64,000 nucleotides of DNA from NCBI RefSeq assembly GCF_003086295.3, contig NC_092051.1:22315940-22379939 (forward strand). Reading direction: 5' to 3'. Position 1 is the stretch's first letter, and the number at the start of each line of letters is the position of its first letter. This DNA is from Arachis hypogaea. Taxonomy: Eukaryota; Streptophyta; Magnoliopsida; Fabales; Fabaceae. Under the pieces are notes generated by a model. That model was not told the DNA's origin. It did not search any database and saw only the letters and a list, made by a program, of their open reading frames with translations. The translations under genes and the position numbers were made by a program. Of this stretch, positions 48,001-59,956 are shown in pieces.

Positions 48001-49491
48001 TTTTGAAATGTGAACATCTTCATGAAATTAAACAAGTCTATAAGTTGCGTTTTGGAATATTTACGTTATTTCCTTCTTATAAGATTGAGTTTACTGTACA
48101 TACTCAGTCAAATTAAATTATATCCGACTCATTTGGGTAAATGTATTGCCTCATTTGGTATGATTTTTATAGCACAATAGAAACTTATAGTCCAATCTTC
48201 ACCGTTTAACAGGCCATAGGCATTTAGGAAAAAGGGCATTCATTAGCAAATATTTTAACTGTTCATATTCACATCTTTGAAATTCACGGAGAATAACTTG
48301 TTCTGTTTTTTGAACAGGAAATGTTCAAGCCTAATCCATCAATGTAGTTTCCTTACGAGGCTCTGGAAGCAATACCTCGTGTTGAAAATGCTATTTCAGA
48401 GCATCAGAAGGTCGACGATGCATGTTCTGTCATCACCCTTCGCACTCAGACCAAAAAATGTCTCTGAATTTAGAAGTGGATGAAGAAATTTTGGAAATTC
48501 AAGAAAGTGATCTTATAAATATGTTGGAAACTGAACATTTTGGTGCCCTGGAGGCCAATATATAGATACTTGACAATAAACCTCCTAGTTATGCATAGTT
48601 CATACTCTTTACCACTTTACCCTAGTTATGAATAAAACTTCTGCTGTATGATCAATTAGATGCCCCTGTTGATCAACTCTTCAAGGTTGCATTACTTTCA
48701 TATTTGAAGTTGCTTCAGAGATCTAAAATGGGCATATTGTTAAAAATGACTTATTATAGATTTATACCTATAAAAATGACTCTTATTTTTAATATTTGTT
48801 ATTGTAACTTGTTATGAATTTTAGATTACATCCTTATTTTGAAACTCCTAAAAATTGTCTGGTAACAAAACTATGTGCAACACACTTACATAATCACTTT
48901 GTATTATGAACTATGAACATCTTCATGAAATTAAACAAGTTTGTAAGTTGTGTTTTTGAATATTTATGTTATTTCATTTTTGTAAGCTTGATTTTAATGT
49001 ACATACTCAGTCAAAATAAATAGTATCTGATTCGTTTGGGTAAAAGAATTGCCTCATTTGGTATGATTTTTATAGCACAACAGAAGCTTATAGTCCAATA
49101 TTCACCGTTTAACAGGCCATAGACATTTAGGGAAAAGGGCATTCATTAGCAAAGACTTTAATTGTTCATATCCATATCTTTGAAATTCACGGAGAATAAC
49201 TTGTTCTGTTTTCTGAACAGGAAATGTTCAAGCTTGAGCCATCAATACAATTTTCTTACGAGACTCTGGAAGCAATACCTCGTGTTGAAAATGCTAGTTC
49301 AGAGTATCTGAAAGTGGAGGATGCATGTTCTGTCGTCACCCTTCGCACTTAGTCCAAAACATGTCTCTGAATTCAGAAGTGGATGAAGAAAGTTTGAGAA
49401 TTCCATAAAGTGATCTTATAAATATGTTGAAAATTGTACATTTTGGTGTCCTGGACGGCAATATATAGATACTTAAAAATAAACCTCCTAG
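33088..49491 (+). repeat. 902-bp tandem array derived from an exon plus introns of the SHOC1-like remnant
   Basis: Eighteen further units follow the partial first one. The landmark GAAATGTTCAAGCCTGA recurs with its ATG at 33892, 34795, 35695, 36598, 37499, 38398, 39294, 40196, 41100, 42001, 42907, 43810, 44713, 45614, 46517, 47419 (mutated to CTG), 48320 and 49223: spacing 896-906, mean about 902. Each unit has an intron-like part (ATTTTTAATATTTGTTGTTG), a pyrimidine tract with acceptor (TTCTGTTTTCTGAACAG), an exon-like block (PSMQFPYEALEAIPRVEN, VDEESLGIP in a second frame), and a tail (CTGTATGATCAATTAGATGC). The array stops at CCTCCTA (49491), part way through a unit, directly against the 830-bp array. 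No unit encodes an intact protein. Confidence 0.95.
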
Positions 49492-49543
49492 CAATTTTAC
49501 CGAGACAAAGGTGCTAGAAAACAAAGTAGACATTAATCATATT

Positions 49544-49711
49544 GGAATTTGGATCCTCTAAATTTTAAATTTATACTTTAGAGAGTAAAGTGTGAACTTC
49601 TACCTTTGAATAGTTTCTCTCTCATATTTATTTTTGGTCCCACCTAAAAAATAAATGGTGAGAGATCACACTTTATTCTCAAAATTGAAATTCAAACTTT
49701 AGAGCAAATCC
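49544..49711. mobile_element. Palindromic MITE-like element (array unit 1)
   Basis: Left arm GGAATTTGGATCCTCTAAA then ACTTTAGAGAGTAAAGTGTGA; right arm TCACACTTTATTCTC then CAAACTTTAGAGCAAATCC, the reverse complement with mismatches. Middle: TTTTTGGTCCCACCT. The same element recurs at 50376, 51204, 63775 and, in the LTR, at 5953. Confidence 0.75.
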
Positions 49712-49780
49712 ATTGTATTGAGAAAGTGAGCATTGCTAATTATCAGCATCATTACTTTACCATGACCCACCACAAATGGC

Positions 49781-49808
49781 TCATCTATCTATCTATCTAT
49801 CTATCTAT
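49781..49808. repeat. (ATCT)n microsatellite in the 830-bp unit
   Basis: About seven CTAT/ATCT units; it varies between units (shorter at about 50612-50636, interrupted by TTTC at about 51448-51466). Confidence 0.9.
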
Positions 49809-50375
49809 TCTTAATATATATTATAAAAGTAGGTGGATAAGTTTACCCACATTACTTTTAAGACATCTTTCTCTTCTTACTAATGCGATGTCAACAACGT
49901 CGCTTACTTGGCAAAACTTTAGAATAAACTACTCAATTTTTGCCAAATCAGCTATTATTTCCAAATAAGCAAAAAATAAAATATACAAATAATATACAAA
50001 TAATAGAAATATATGCAAATTAGACTGCAAAATTACCACTGACAATAATTAAAAATTAATATTGAATCTGTTCCTATAAGAATTGAAACTTTTCACAAGA
50101 TGCAATTATGTTGCATCCGTCAAATAAAGTAGAACCAAGCACAAAGTTAGTGTGAGCCAGCTGGGAGGACTTAAAGTGATTGTCTTATCTACTAGTTTGT
50201 ACTACAAACTAAGAAAAACTTACAAGGTATGGATTAAAATTGTTGCATAACTCTGATTAATAATTCAGAAGAGTGGAGTGTCGGGATTCATTAGAAACAA
50301 AAAAGTATAACACAAAGACCAAAGCAATTTTACCTAGACAAAGGTGCTAAAGAACAAAGTAGACCTTAATCATAT

Positions 50376-50543
50376 TGGAATTTGGATCCTCTAAATTTAA
50401 AATTTGTACTTTAGAGAGTAAAATGTGATCTTCTACCTTTGAATAGTTTCTATCTCATATTTATTTTTGGTCCCACCTATAAAATAAATGGTGAGAGATC
50501 ACATTTTATTCTCTAAAGTGAAATTCAAACTTTAGAGGAAATC
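50376..50543. mobile_element. Palindromic MITE-like element (array unit 2)
   Basis: Same arms and centre as the copy at 49544; the right arm here keeps CTCTAAAGTGAAATTCAAAC, so the inverted match is longer. Confidence 0.75.
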
Positions 50544-51203
50544 CATCGTATTGAGAAAGTGAGCATTGCTAATTATCAGCATCATTACTTTACCATGACC
50601 CACCATAATGACTCATCTATCTATCTATCTATCTATTCTTAATATATAAAATAAAAGTAGATGGATAAGTTTACCCACATTACTTTTAAGACATCTTTCT
50701 CCTCCTACTAATGTGATGTCAACAACATCGCTTACTTGGCAAAACTTTAGAATCAACTACTCAATTTTTGCCAAATTAACTATTATTACAAAATAAGAAA
50801 AAAATAAAATATACAAAAAATACACAAGTAATAGAAATATATGCAAATTAGACTGCAAAATTACCAATGACCATAATAAAAAATTAATATTGAACCTGTT
50901 CCTATAAGAATTGAAACTTTTCACAAGATGCAATTATGTTTCATCCATCAAATAAAGTAAATCTAAGGACAAAGTTAGTATGAGCCAGCTGGGAGGACTT
51001 AAAGTGATTATCTTATCTACTAATTTGTACTACAAACTAAGAAAAATTTACAAGGTATGGATTAAAATTGTTGAATAACACTGATTAAAAATTCAGAAGA
51101 ATGGAGTGTCGGGATTCATTAGAAACAAAAAAGTATAACACAAAGACCAAAGCAATTTTACCCAGACAAAGGTGCTAGAGAACATAGTAGACCTTAATCA
51201 TAT

Positions 51204-51373
51204 TGGAATTTGAATCCTCTAAATTTTAAATTTATACTTTAGAGAGTAAAGTGTGATCTTCTACCTTTGAATAGTTTTTCTCTTGTATTTATTTTTGGTC
51301 CCACCTATAAAATAAACGGTGAGAGATCACACTTTATTCTCTAAAGTGAAATTCAAACTTTAGAGCAAATCCA
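51204..51373. mobile_element. Palindromic MITE-like element (array unit 3)
   Basis: Same element, left arm changed to GGAATTTGAATCCTC. Confidence 0.75.
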
Positions 51374-51725
51374 TCGTATTGAGAAAATGAGCATTGCTAA
51401 TTATCAGCATCATTACTTTACCATGACCCACCACAAATGGCTCATCTATCTTTCTATCTATCTATTCTTAATATATATTATAAAAGTAGGTGGATAAGTT
51501 TACCCACAATACTTTTAAGACATCTTTCTCTTCTTACTAATGTGATGTCAACAACGTCGCTTACTTGGCAAAACTTTAGAATAAACTACTCAATTTTTGC
51601 CAAATAAGCTATTATTTCCAAATAAGCAAAAAATAAAATATACAAATAATATACAAATAAAAGAAATATATGCAAATTATACTGCAAAATTACCAATGAC
51701 AATAATTAAAAATTAATATTGAACC

Positions 51726-54700
51726 TGTAAGACCCGGTTAATTAATGGCTAATTAACCCATAAAATGAGAATTTATTGTAGAAATCCAAAAATGTTATTT
51801 TTATGGCTTAATATGATAGAGGAGATTGAGACGAGAATTTCGGTACCAATTTTATAGAAATCGGACCAAGATTGGACCGAACGGGCCAAACCGGACTAAT
51901 CGGACCCAAAGTGGGCCCTTGGCCCAACTAAACTAAATCAAAACCCTAGTTTTCAGCATTCTCTCTCCTCATTAAACACACACACACGCTGAAATGGGGT
52001 GAGGGAGGAGAAGAACACTCTCTCAAGTTCTATCTCTCACTTGATCTTCAAACCACCATAACTTTTGATCTAGAGCTCCGATTGCCGCACCAATTGCGGC
52101 CACGCGTTCACCGCGGAGAGCTCTACAAAAACCATACAATCAATTTTGAGGTAAGCCACGTTTTGCTCTTCGAAATTCCAGCCCTTGTTTTCGAGTTTCA
52201 TGGGTGAAATGTTGAGATTTTGTGTTCTTTGATGTTATAGGACCCAACTCTCTTGAAGGAGAAGGTTAATCTTGTCTCCTTGGACCTTGGGTGTGGTAAG
52301 ATTCTCAACCCTAGTGTAAATTGTTGTTCTATGATGTTTGGGTATTGAGATGTTGTGTATGGATATGATGATTGTGGCTTAGGTTGTGTATATGTGAATA
52401 TTAGAGCTTGATTGGTGATTTTGGAAAGCTTGGAAGAGGGTTTTGTGTGATAAAATCTGTTCTTAGAGGTGTTGATACATTGAGTGCTTGTGGACAAGTG
52501 GTTTGGAAGTGCTCCGATTGAGCTTGGGTAATCGACTAAGGTATGGTTTCGGTTTCTCGTATCTAATATGTAATATGGTAGGAAATACTTAGGCTAGAGG
52601 CTCTAAGATAGGCATTGAATTGATGATGTTGTTGAATGGTTGAGATATATGATGTGATCATATATGTGATTATGAATATTGATGCCTTGATTGTGTGATA
52701 TATGAGAAAATGCATGTTGTGATATATGCTTGATGAATGATTGAGATTGAATTGGTGGGTGGTACCATGTTGATGGTGAGTATGATGATGATTATGTATA
52801 ATGATGGTTGATTGGGAATGGTATTATTGGAAATTGGGATGAGAAGGATGTATGACATGATATTGTGTTTGTCCTTTAGCCATTTTATTGAGAAGTGTTA
52901 GAATGGTTGGATGTGGTTTTGGGAATTTTGGTAAAGGGTCAATGTGTGAGTTGAGGATGGCTTGTTGTTGATTTTGGTACATTTTGAATGATTTCAAAGA
53001 AAAGGGTTGAAATTGGCATGTTTTGATTGATTTTGAAAAGTGTTGAAAGTGGCTTGTTTTGAAAATGGCACTTTGTGGTTTTGTATGAAAACATGGTTTT
53101 TGGGCATATTTTGACGGGACATAACTTGGACTACGGATCTCTGATTTGTGCCAAATCTGTTTAGAAATGAAATTGGATCCGGGATGTCCATGCCGTTCGA
53201 AGAACGGGTGAAAAATGATTTAAAATGAGAGAGTTATGACCGTCGGAAGATTGGGGGTTGAATCTGTGAATTCTGCAGCTTTTAACTTAGAAAATTTTTA
53301 GCAGAATAACCCTCCGCGCATAGGCGCACTTGGCGCGTGCGCGCCATTCTTCCAGGAAGCACCATCCACGTGTGCGCGTGGTGTGCACGGGAGCGTCGAT
53401 GCGCTGCGCCATATGCCCAGCTATTTTCCAGAGAGTTGTGCCAGAATTGTGCCAGTTTTGTGCCTGGACGCAAGAGCACCCACGCGTACGCGTGGCTGAC
53501 ACTTGCGTGCCGTTTGGATATTTTTCAACCCACGCGTTCGCGCGTATGACGCTTGCGCGTTGATGAGTTTTTGGCCATCCGCGCGTGCGCGTGGAGTGCG
53601 CGTACGCGTGGCCCTGTTTTCATCCCAAAGTTGATTTTTGAGTTTTAAAAGCCAAATTTCATACTTCTAAGCCTCCGATCTCACCACTTATGTCTTAAAT
53701 CATTATGATATACCTAGCATGAGAAAAAGGGCTAGTGAATGTGGTAACTTGCGAGTGAAGCAAGGGGAAAAATGAATGATCATTGAGGATCAAAGATGAT
53801 TATGTGAGATGCGGAGAATGGCGGTGGGAGTGCTTGTTATGCCATGGGCCGAAGGGCCGTAAATGTTAATGAATTGGCTGGTTATGGATTTAACCGTGAG
53901 CCAGATGGCTAGATTATTGCCGTGTGACGGCGGAGCCATGTTTATGGCTAAGTATAAATGCATATATGTTGTTGAATGAATTGTGAATGTTGCACTTCCA
54001 CCATTGGAGATGAGGGTTTCCCTGGGTAGTAGCAATGGCTAGCCACCATGTGTTCCAGGTTGAGACTCGAAGCTCTGTTAACCCAATGTCGTAAGTGTGG
54101 CCGGGCACTGTGAAAGGCCCGGATGAGCTCGCCCCCATAAATATTCACCAGTGATGGTGATGGATAAATATTCACCAGTGAGGGTGATGGATATGGATCA
54201 TGATTATGATGAAGTTTATGATGAGTATAACTCGAGTTGGGGATGCACGACAGAGGGACAGTCCAATGGTTAGCTACCAGGACTTGTCGGGTTGGCTCTA
54301 TAACCGACAGATGATATCATCAGCCACTAGGGACAGGCATGCATCATAAGCATACTACATGAATTGTTTGAGATTGCCTATTTGACTGCATATTACTTGC
54401 TAATTGTCTAAATGCCTTATCTGTTCCTATTTGTGAATCTCTTGTCTGATATAACTGTGTTTGCTATATTATACTCTTGCTGGTGGTTGGGAGGCCTGAA
54501 GGAATTGGAAAGGGAAGTATTAGTTAGACTGAAGGATCTTTAGTCAGTTGCCACTTACGGTTTAGTTTGTTTATAAGCTTTGATATTATCTAGAGGAAGT
54601 TCTAGGATTGCCTTCGGCTTTCCTCTATTATTATGTATTATATATGTGGAAGCTGTTACCGTGCTGGGGACCTCTGCTTCTCACCCATGCGGATTTTGTG

Positions 54701-55242
54701 GTTTTCAGATGTAGGACGCGAGGCTCCTCGTTAAGGCATGCTGGAGACTTCTGGATTAGCGAAGATCCCTTGTTCTCGGGACTCTGTTTTGGGTTTATAT
54801 GTTTTGCTTAGATACTTTTATCTCCATTAAATAATACAAACTGTGATGACTCCTCTTATAGGAGGTTTTGGAGAATAGGTTTCTGTATTTGTGTCCCTTT
54901 TGGGTTTCCTTTGGGGTTTCCTTATTTTATCATATGTATATACTACTACGCTCGGACCGGTTATCTTCGCGGCCGGATTTTGAGTCTTGATATTCCTGTT
55001 TTTGACACTCCTTTGTATATATATAATCTCGCGTTGTCTTATCCTTGTTCGTTACGTTATCGATCGGAGTGTTGCACGATCGAGTTACGGTTTTTGTTTA
55101 CCCCTTTTTTCTACAAAGGCTCCTAGTTATAAATCCTTATTCATACTACTATACGTACTAAATTTTTGTTTTAGAGGTCGTAATACCTTGCCATCTCTGA
55201 ATTATGACTTAAGCATAAGTCTCTGTATGGTAGGGTGTTACA
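51726..55242 (+). repeat. 5' LTR of the Tekay-like element
   Basis: 3,517 bp, TGTAAGACCCGG...GGGTGTTACA. It holds a CpG-dense block at about 53310-53620 with motifs such as GGCGCGTGCGCGCC and CACGCGTACGCGTGG. The remainder is unremarkable non-coding sequence. Confidence 0.95.
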
Positions 55243-55245
55243 TTA

Positions 55246-55257
55246 TGGTATCAGAGC
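55246..55257 (+). other. Primer-binding site, initiator tRNA-Met
   Basis: TGGTATCAGAGC, three bases after the LTR end (TTA spacer). Confidence 0.92.
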
Positions 55258-55459
55258 AGTTCGTTCCTGTAGAGCCTGGGGAATGGACTGACTATGCTTC
55301 TGTGCATTCTCTGTGTGTGTGTTATGTGCTACTAGTATATCTGCTTGATATAATTGGCATAAACGTTCATGAGCATGCATTTGGGACTTTGAAGCACTAG
55401 ACTTCCGATATTGAGACTGATCAACTTAATATCGATTGTTTGGTGTGTATAGGGACCAG

Positions 55460-58400
55460 ATGGCGCCTCGTGGACGCGGTAGAGGCCGTGGGAGAGGACA
55501 TATGAATGCTCGTGCACCGGAGAATAACCCTAATGACCCGGTGAACTTTATGACTGCGTTGGAGAACATGGCTGCTGCTATGCAAGCCACTGCTGAGGCT
55601 CTTGGTCAACAGATGAACAACCATGGTAATGACGGAGGTGGAGTTCAGGGTCCGATGACACTGGCGAACTTTTTGAAGGTTAATCCACCGAAGTTCAAGG
55701 GAACTACTAGCCCGACTGAAGCCGATACGTGGTTTCAAGCTATGGAACGAGCACTGCAAGCGCAGGTGGTACCTGAAGGGCAGCGTGTGGAGTTCGCTAC
55801 CTATTTGCTCACTGGTGAAGCGTTGCATTGGTGGCAAGGTATTCGACGTCTCCTGCAGCAGGGTGATGATTATATCACCTGGGGTGTCTTCCAAGAGGAG
55901 TTCTATAAGAAGTACTTTCTGACTTCTGCTAGGACGGCCAAGGAGCTTGAATTGTTGTATCTGAAGCAGGGTACTATGTCCGTATCTGAGTATACTGACA
56001 AGTTTGAGGAGCTGTTCAGATTCTCTCGTATGTGTCAAGGGACTCCGGTGGAATATGAGGAATGGAAGTGTGTTAAGTACGAAGGAGGACTCCGGAGCGA
56101 TATTTTTAGTTCAGTGGGACCAATGGAGATTAGGACTTTCTCCGAGTTGGTGAACAAGTGTAGGGTTGCTGAAGAGTGTGTGAAGAGGGCAGCCGCTGAG
56201 AAAGGAAGTCACAAAGGGTCATTTCCACAGAACCGAGGGAAGAGCTTTGCACCTAGAGGTCCGTCTTTCAAGAGGGGAGGTTCTTTTAGGAGGCCCAACA
56301 ACAACTACTCCCAAGGGAAAAGGTTTGGGAAGCAGCCTCATAATGATCAAGCTTGTACTAGGTGTGGAAGTCACCATCCGGGAGTCGCATGCAAGGCCGG
56401 ATGGGGTTTGTGCTACAATTGTGGAAAGGCGGGGCATAAAGCCGCAAGTTGTCTGGAGAAGCAGAAACAAGGTGCTGGGAAGGCACAACAAACTGGTCGG
56501 GTGTTCACCACCTCAGCTGTGGGTGCAGAGGGATCCGAGACACTCATTCGAGGTAACTGTGAAATGGCTGGTCAAACTTTAAATGCTTTATTTGATTCGG
56601 GAGCATCGCATTCATTCATTGCATTTGAGAAAGCCCATGAGTTAGGGTTGAAGATCGTAACCTTAGGTTATGACTTAAAAGTGTATACTGCTACCCATGA
56701 AGCCATGGTAACTAGGCTAGGATGCCCGAAAGTTTCGTTTAGGTTCAAACAGCGTGATTTTGTCCATAATTTAATCTGCTTACCGATGATCGGTCTTGAC
56801 CTTATCTTGGGATTGGACTGGTTATCCGAGAACCATGTCCTGCTTGATTGCTCTACAAAGTCGGTGTACTTTATGCCGGAAGATACAGAAGGGCCAGTCG
56901 TGGTGAATAATTATTACTTGAATTCGATGATGGTGAACTATTCTGGAATCGAATGTCAGGGTATCCTGTTGTTAACCGCTGGTGTTTCGGGTGATGATCA
57001 AAGGTTGGATCAGATTCCGGTAGTGTGTGAGTTTCCAGAAGTGTTTCCCGATGATATTGAGGAATTTCCACCTAACCGAGAGGTCGAGTTTGCTATTGAA
57101 TTGGTGCCTGGGGCGGGACCAATCTCAAGTGCTCCTTATAGGATGTCACCGTTAGAGATGGCCGAGCTAAAGTCTCAGTTAGAGGAATTGTTGGGTAAGA
57201 ACTTTATCCGACCAAGTGTTTCCCCGTGGAGTGCTCCAGTGTTACTGGTAAAGAAGAAAGATGGAAGTATGCGACTCTGTGTGGATTACAGGCAGCTGAA
57301 CAAGGTCACTATAAAGAATAAGTACCCATTGCCGAGGATTTATGATCTCATGGATCAGTTACAAGGAGCTGGGGTTTTCTCTAAGATCGATTTGCGATCC
57401 GGTTATCACCAGATAAGAGTGAGGGGTGAGGATATCCCTAAGACCGTTTTCAGGACTCGTTATGGTCATTACGAGTATACCGTAATGTCTTTTGGGTTGA
57501 CGAACGCCCCTGCAGTATTCATGGATTACATGAATAGAGTATTTCGTCCGTTTCTGGATAAATTCGTTGATGTCTTCATTGACGACATACTGATTTACTC
57601 CAAGACTGAAGAAGAGCACGCAGAACACTTGAGGACCGTGTTGCAGATTTTAAAGGAGAAGAAACTCTATGCGAAACTGTCTAAGTGTGAGTTCTGGAAG
57701 AGTGAGGTGAAGTTTTTGGGTCACGTGGTGAGTAAGAAGGGAATAGCCGTAGATCCAACCAAGGTAGAAGCTGTGATGGATTGGAAGCAACCAACCACAG
57801 TAACTGAGATAAGGAGTTTTCTGGGTTTAGCTGGCTATTACCGAAGGTTCATCAAAGGCTTTTCGCAATTAGCTTTGCCGTTGACAAAGTTAACTCGCAA
57901 AGACACTCCGTTTGTTTGGACTCCCGAGTGCGAGGAGAGCTTTCAGACATTGAAGAAAAAGTTGACCACTGCACCTGTGTTAGTGTTACCTGAGCCGAAC
58001 GAGCCTTTTGAGGTTTACTGTGATGCCTCGTTAAAGGGTCTAGGGTGCGTGCTGATGCAGCATCATAATGTGGTGGCGTATGCCTCACGACAGTTAAGAC
58101 CTCATGAAGTTAGTTACCCTACGCACGATCTGGAACTCACTGCGGTCGTGTTTGCCTTGAAGGTGTGGAGGCATTATCTCTATGGGGTTAAGTTCTAAGT
58201 CTTCTCCGATCACAAGAGCTTGAAATACCTCTTTGATCAGAAAGAGCTTAATATGAGGCAAAGGAGGTGGATGGAATTGTTGAAAGACTATGACTTTGAG
58301 TTAAATTACCATCCTGGAAAGGCGAATATAGTGGCGGATGCGTTAAGTCGGAAGTCGTTATATGCGTCTTGGATGATGCTTCAAGAGGAGAAGTTGCTCA

Positions 58401-59914
58401 AGGGATTCGAGAGTTTAAAAATTGGTGTTCGAGAAGTATCTGGAACCTTGTGTTTGAGGCGATTAGAAATCTCGAGTGACTTTAAGTCCGAACTCCTAAA
58501 GGCTCATGAGAATGATGAAGCGTTATGGAAGGTGTTACCGGCTATCGAACAAGGAAAACAGTGGAGAGTGTCGGAAGAAAAAGATGGGTTATGGAGATTC
58601 AAGGGTAGGATCATTGTGCCGGATGTTGGCACTTTGAGGCAAGATATCTTAAAGGAGGCACACAAAAGCGGATTCTCCATTCACCCGGGAAGTACTAAGA
58701 TGTACCATGATCTAAAGGCGATGTTTTGGTGGCTGGGTATGAAGAATGATGTGGCGGAATATGTTTCAAAGTGCTTAACTTGTCAAAAGGTAAAGATTAA
58801 ACATCAAAGACCTTCTGGGATGTTGCAACCTTTAGAGGTTCCGCAATGGAAGTGGGAGAGTATTGCAATGGACTTTGTGTCAGGATTGCCAAGGACTAGG
58901 ACTGGTTTTGATGCTATCTGGGTGATTGTGGACCGACTGACGAAGTCAGCTCACTTTTTACCCGTTCGGATGACTTACACCCTTGAGGAGCTAGCACGGT
59001 TATACATAAAGGAGATTGTGAGACTTCATGGTGTACCTGCTACTATAATCTCTGATAGAGATCCTCGTTTCACTTCGATGTTCTGGGGTGCATTTCAGAA
59101 AGCTTTTGCAACCCGATTAAGCTTGAGTACAGCTTACCATCCTCAAACAGATGGTCAATCCGAGAGGATGATCCAAACCCTAGAAGATATGTTGAGAGCT
59201 TGTGTTTTGGACTAACCGGCGAGTTGGGATCGGTATATGCCGTTAGTGGAGTTTGCATACAATAATAGTTACCATGCGAGCATCGGAATGGCTCCGTATG
59301 AGGCATTGTATGGGAGGAAATGTCAATCTCCGCTATGTTGGTATGAAGCTGGAGAGAAAGACTTGTTGGGGCCGGAAATGATAGCTGAGACCACTGATCA
59401 AGTTAAGAAAATCCGAGATAGGATGCTTACGGCGCAGAGTCGCCAGAAGAGTTACACCGATCAGAGGCGGAAGCCCTTGGAGTTTGAGGAAGGAGATCAT
59501 GTTTTCCTGAAGGTTACTCCAACCACAGGAGTAGGTAGGGCGATTAAAGCAAAGAAGTTGAATCCTCGATACATTGGTCCATTTCAGATCCTGGAGAGGA
59601 TTGGACCGGTGGCGTATCGAATGGCTCTACCACCTCATCTTTCGAACCTGCACGATGTGTTTCACGTGTCGCAGCTTCGGAAGTACACTCCTGATGCTAG
59701 CCATGTGTTAGAACCTGAATCGGTTCAGTTAAGAGAAGATTTGACGCTTCCAGTGGCTCCAGTCAAAATTGATGATTCTAGTATCAAACGATTGCGTGGA
59801 AAAGAGGTTTCATTAGTCAAAGTGGCTTGGAGTCGAGGCGGTGTTGAGGAACACACTTGGGAACTTGAGTCGGAGATGCGAACGGATTATCCGCATTTAT
59901 TCTCAGGTAATTGA
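55460..59914 (+). pseudogene. Gag-Pol polyprotein of the Tekay-like element, two in-frame stops
   Basis: One frame of 1,485 codons encodes the structural proteins and replication enzymes. The start is taken at the Met of [15 protein letters not shown] (55460) rather than 55436. By residue from 55460: retrotransposon-gag about 80-240 ([27 protein letters not shown]); knuckle [14 protein letters not shown] 317-330; protease [10 protein letters not shown] about 376; RT with [19 protein letters not shown] and FIDDIL (Asp pair about 708-709); RNase H ([12 protein letters not shown]); integrase with CLTCQ and catalytic sites in [17 protein letters not shown] and DGQSERM; chromodomain-like tail (KEVSLVKVAW, HTWELESEM). 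TAA codons at 58196-58198 (RNase H) and 59213-59215 (after the integrase core) break it; both could be C-to-T changes of CAA. No frameshift was found. Confidence 0.95.
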
Positions 59915-59944
59915 ATTTGAATTTTGTGGGCAAAATTCCCAATT

Positions 59945-59956
59945 AGGTGGGTACAA
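59945..59956 (+). other. Polypurine-type tract before the 3' LTR
   Basis: AGGTGGGTACAA lies immediately before the 3' LTR, the usual place for plus-strand priming. It is interrupted by pyrimidines, so it is a weak match. Confidence 0.5.

Larger units (their letters stand above)
49492..51725 (+). repeat. 830-bp tandem array, units 1 to 3 (third split by the Tekay-like element)
   Basis: Units begin with CAATTTTACC(G/T/C)AGACAAAGG at 49492, 50325 and 51153, spaced 833 and 828 bp. Each contains a palindromic ~169-bp MITE-like element, an (ATCT)n run, TTCTTAATATATA, and a block ending in GAACCTGTTCCTATAAGAATT. The third unit is cut at GAACC by the retrotransposon and resumes at 63463. The units are about 95% alike by eye. 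No coding content was recognised. Confidence 0.93.

Noticed and set aside
33088..49491. Reading the 902-bp array as a CRISPR or as a coding tandem-repeat protein
   Set aside because: Units are far too long for CRISPR, the genome is plant, and the frame is broken in every unit.
53282..53563. Overlapping open frames on both strands in the CpG block of the 5' LTR, repeated in the 3' LTR
   Set aside because: Few stops because of high GC; non-coding LTR DNA, with no start context or conserved family.
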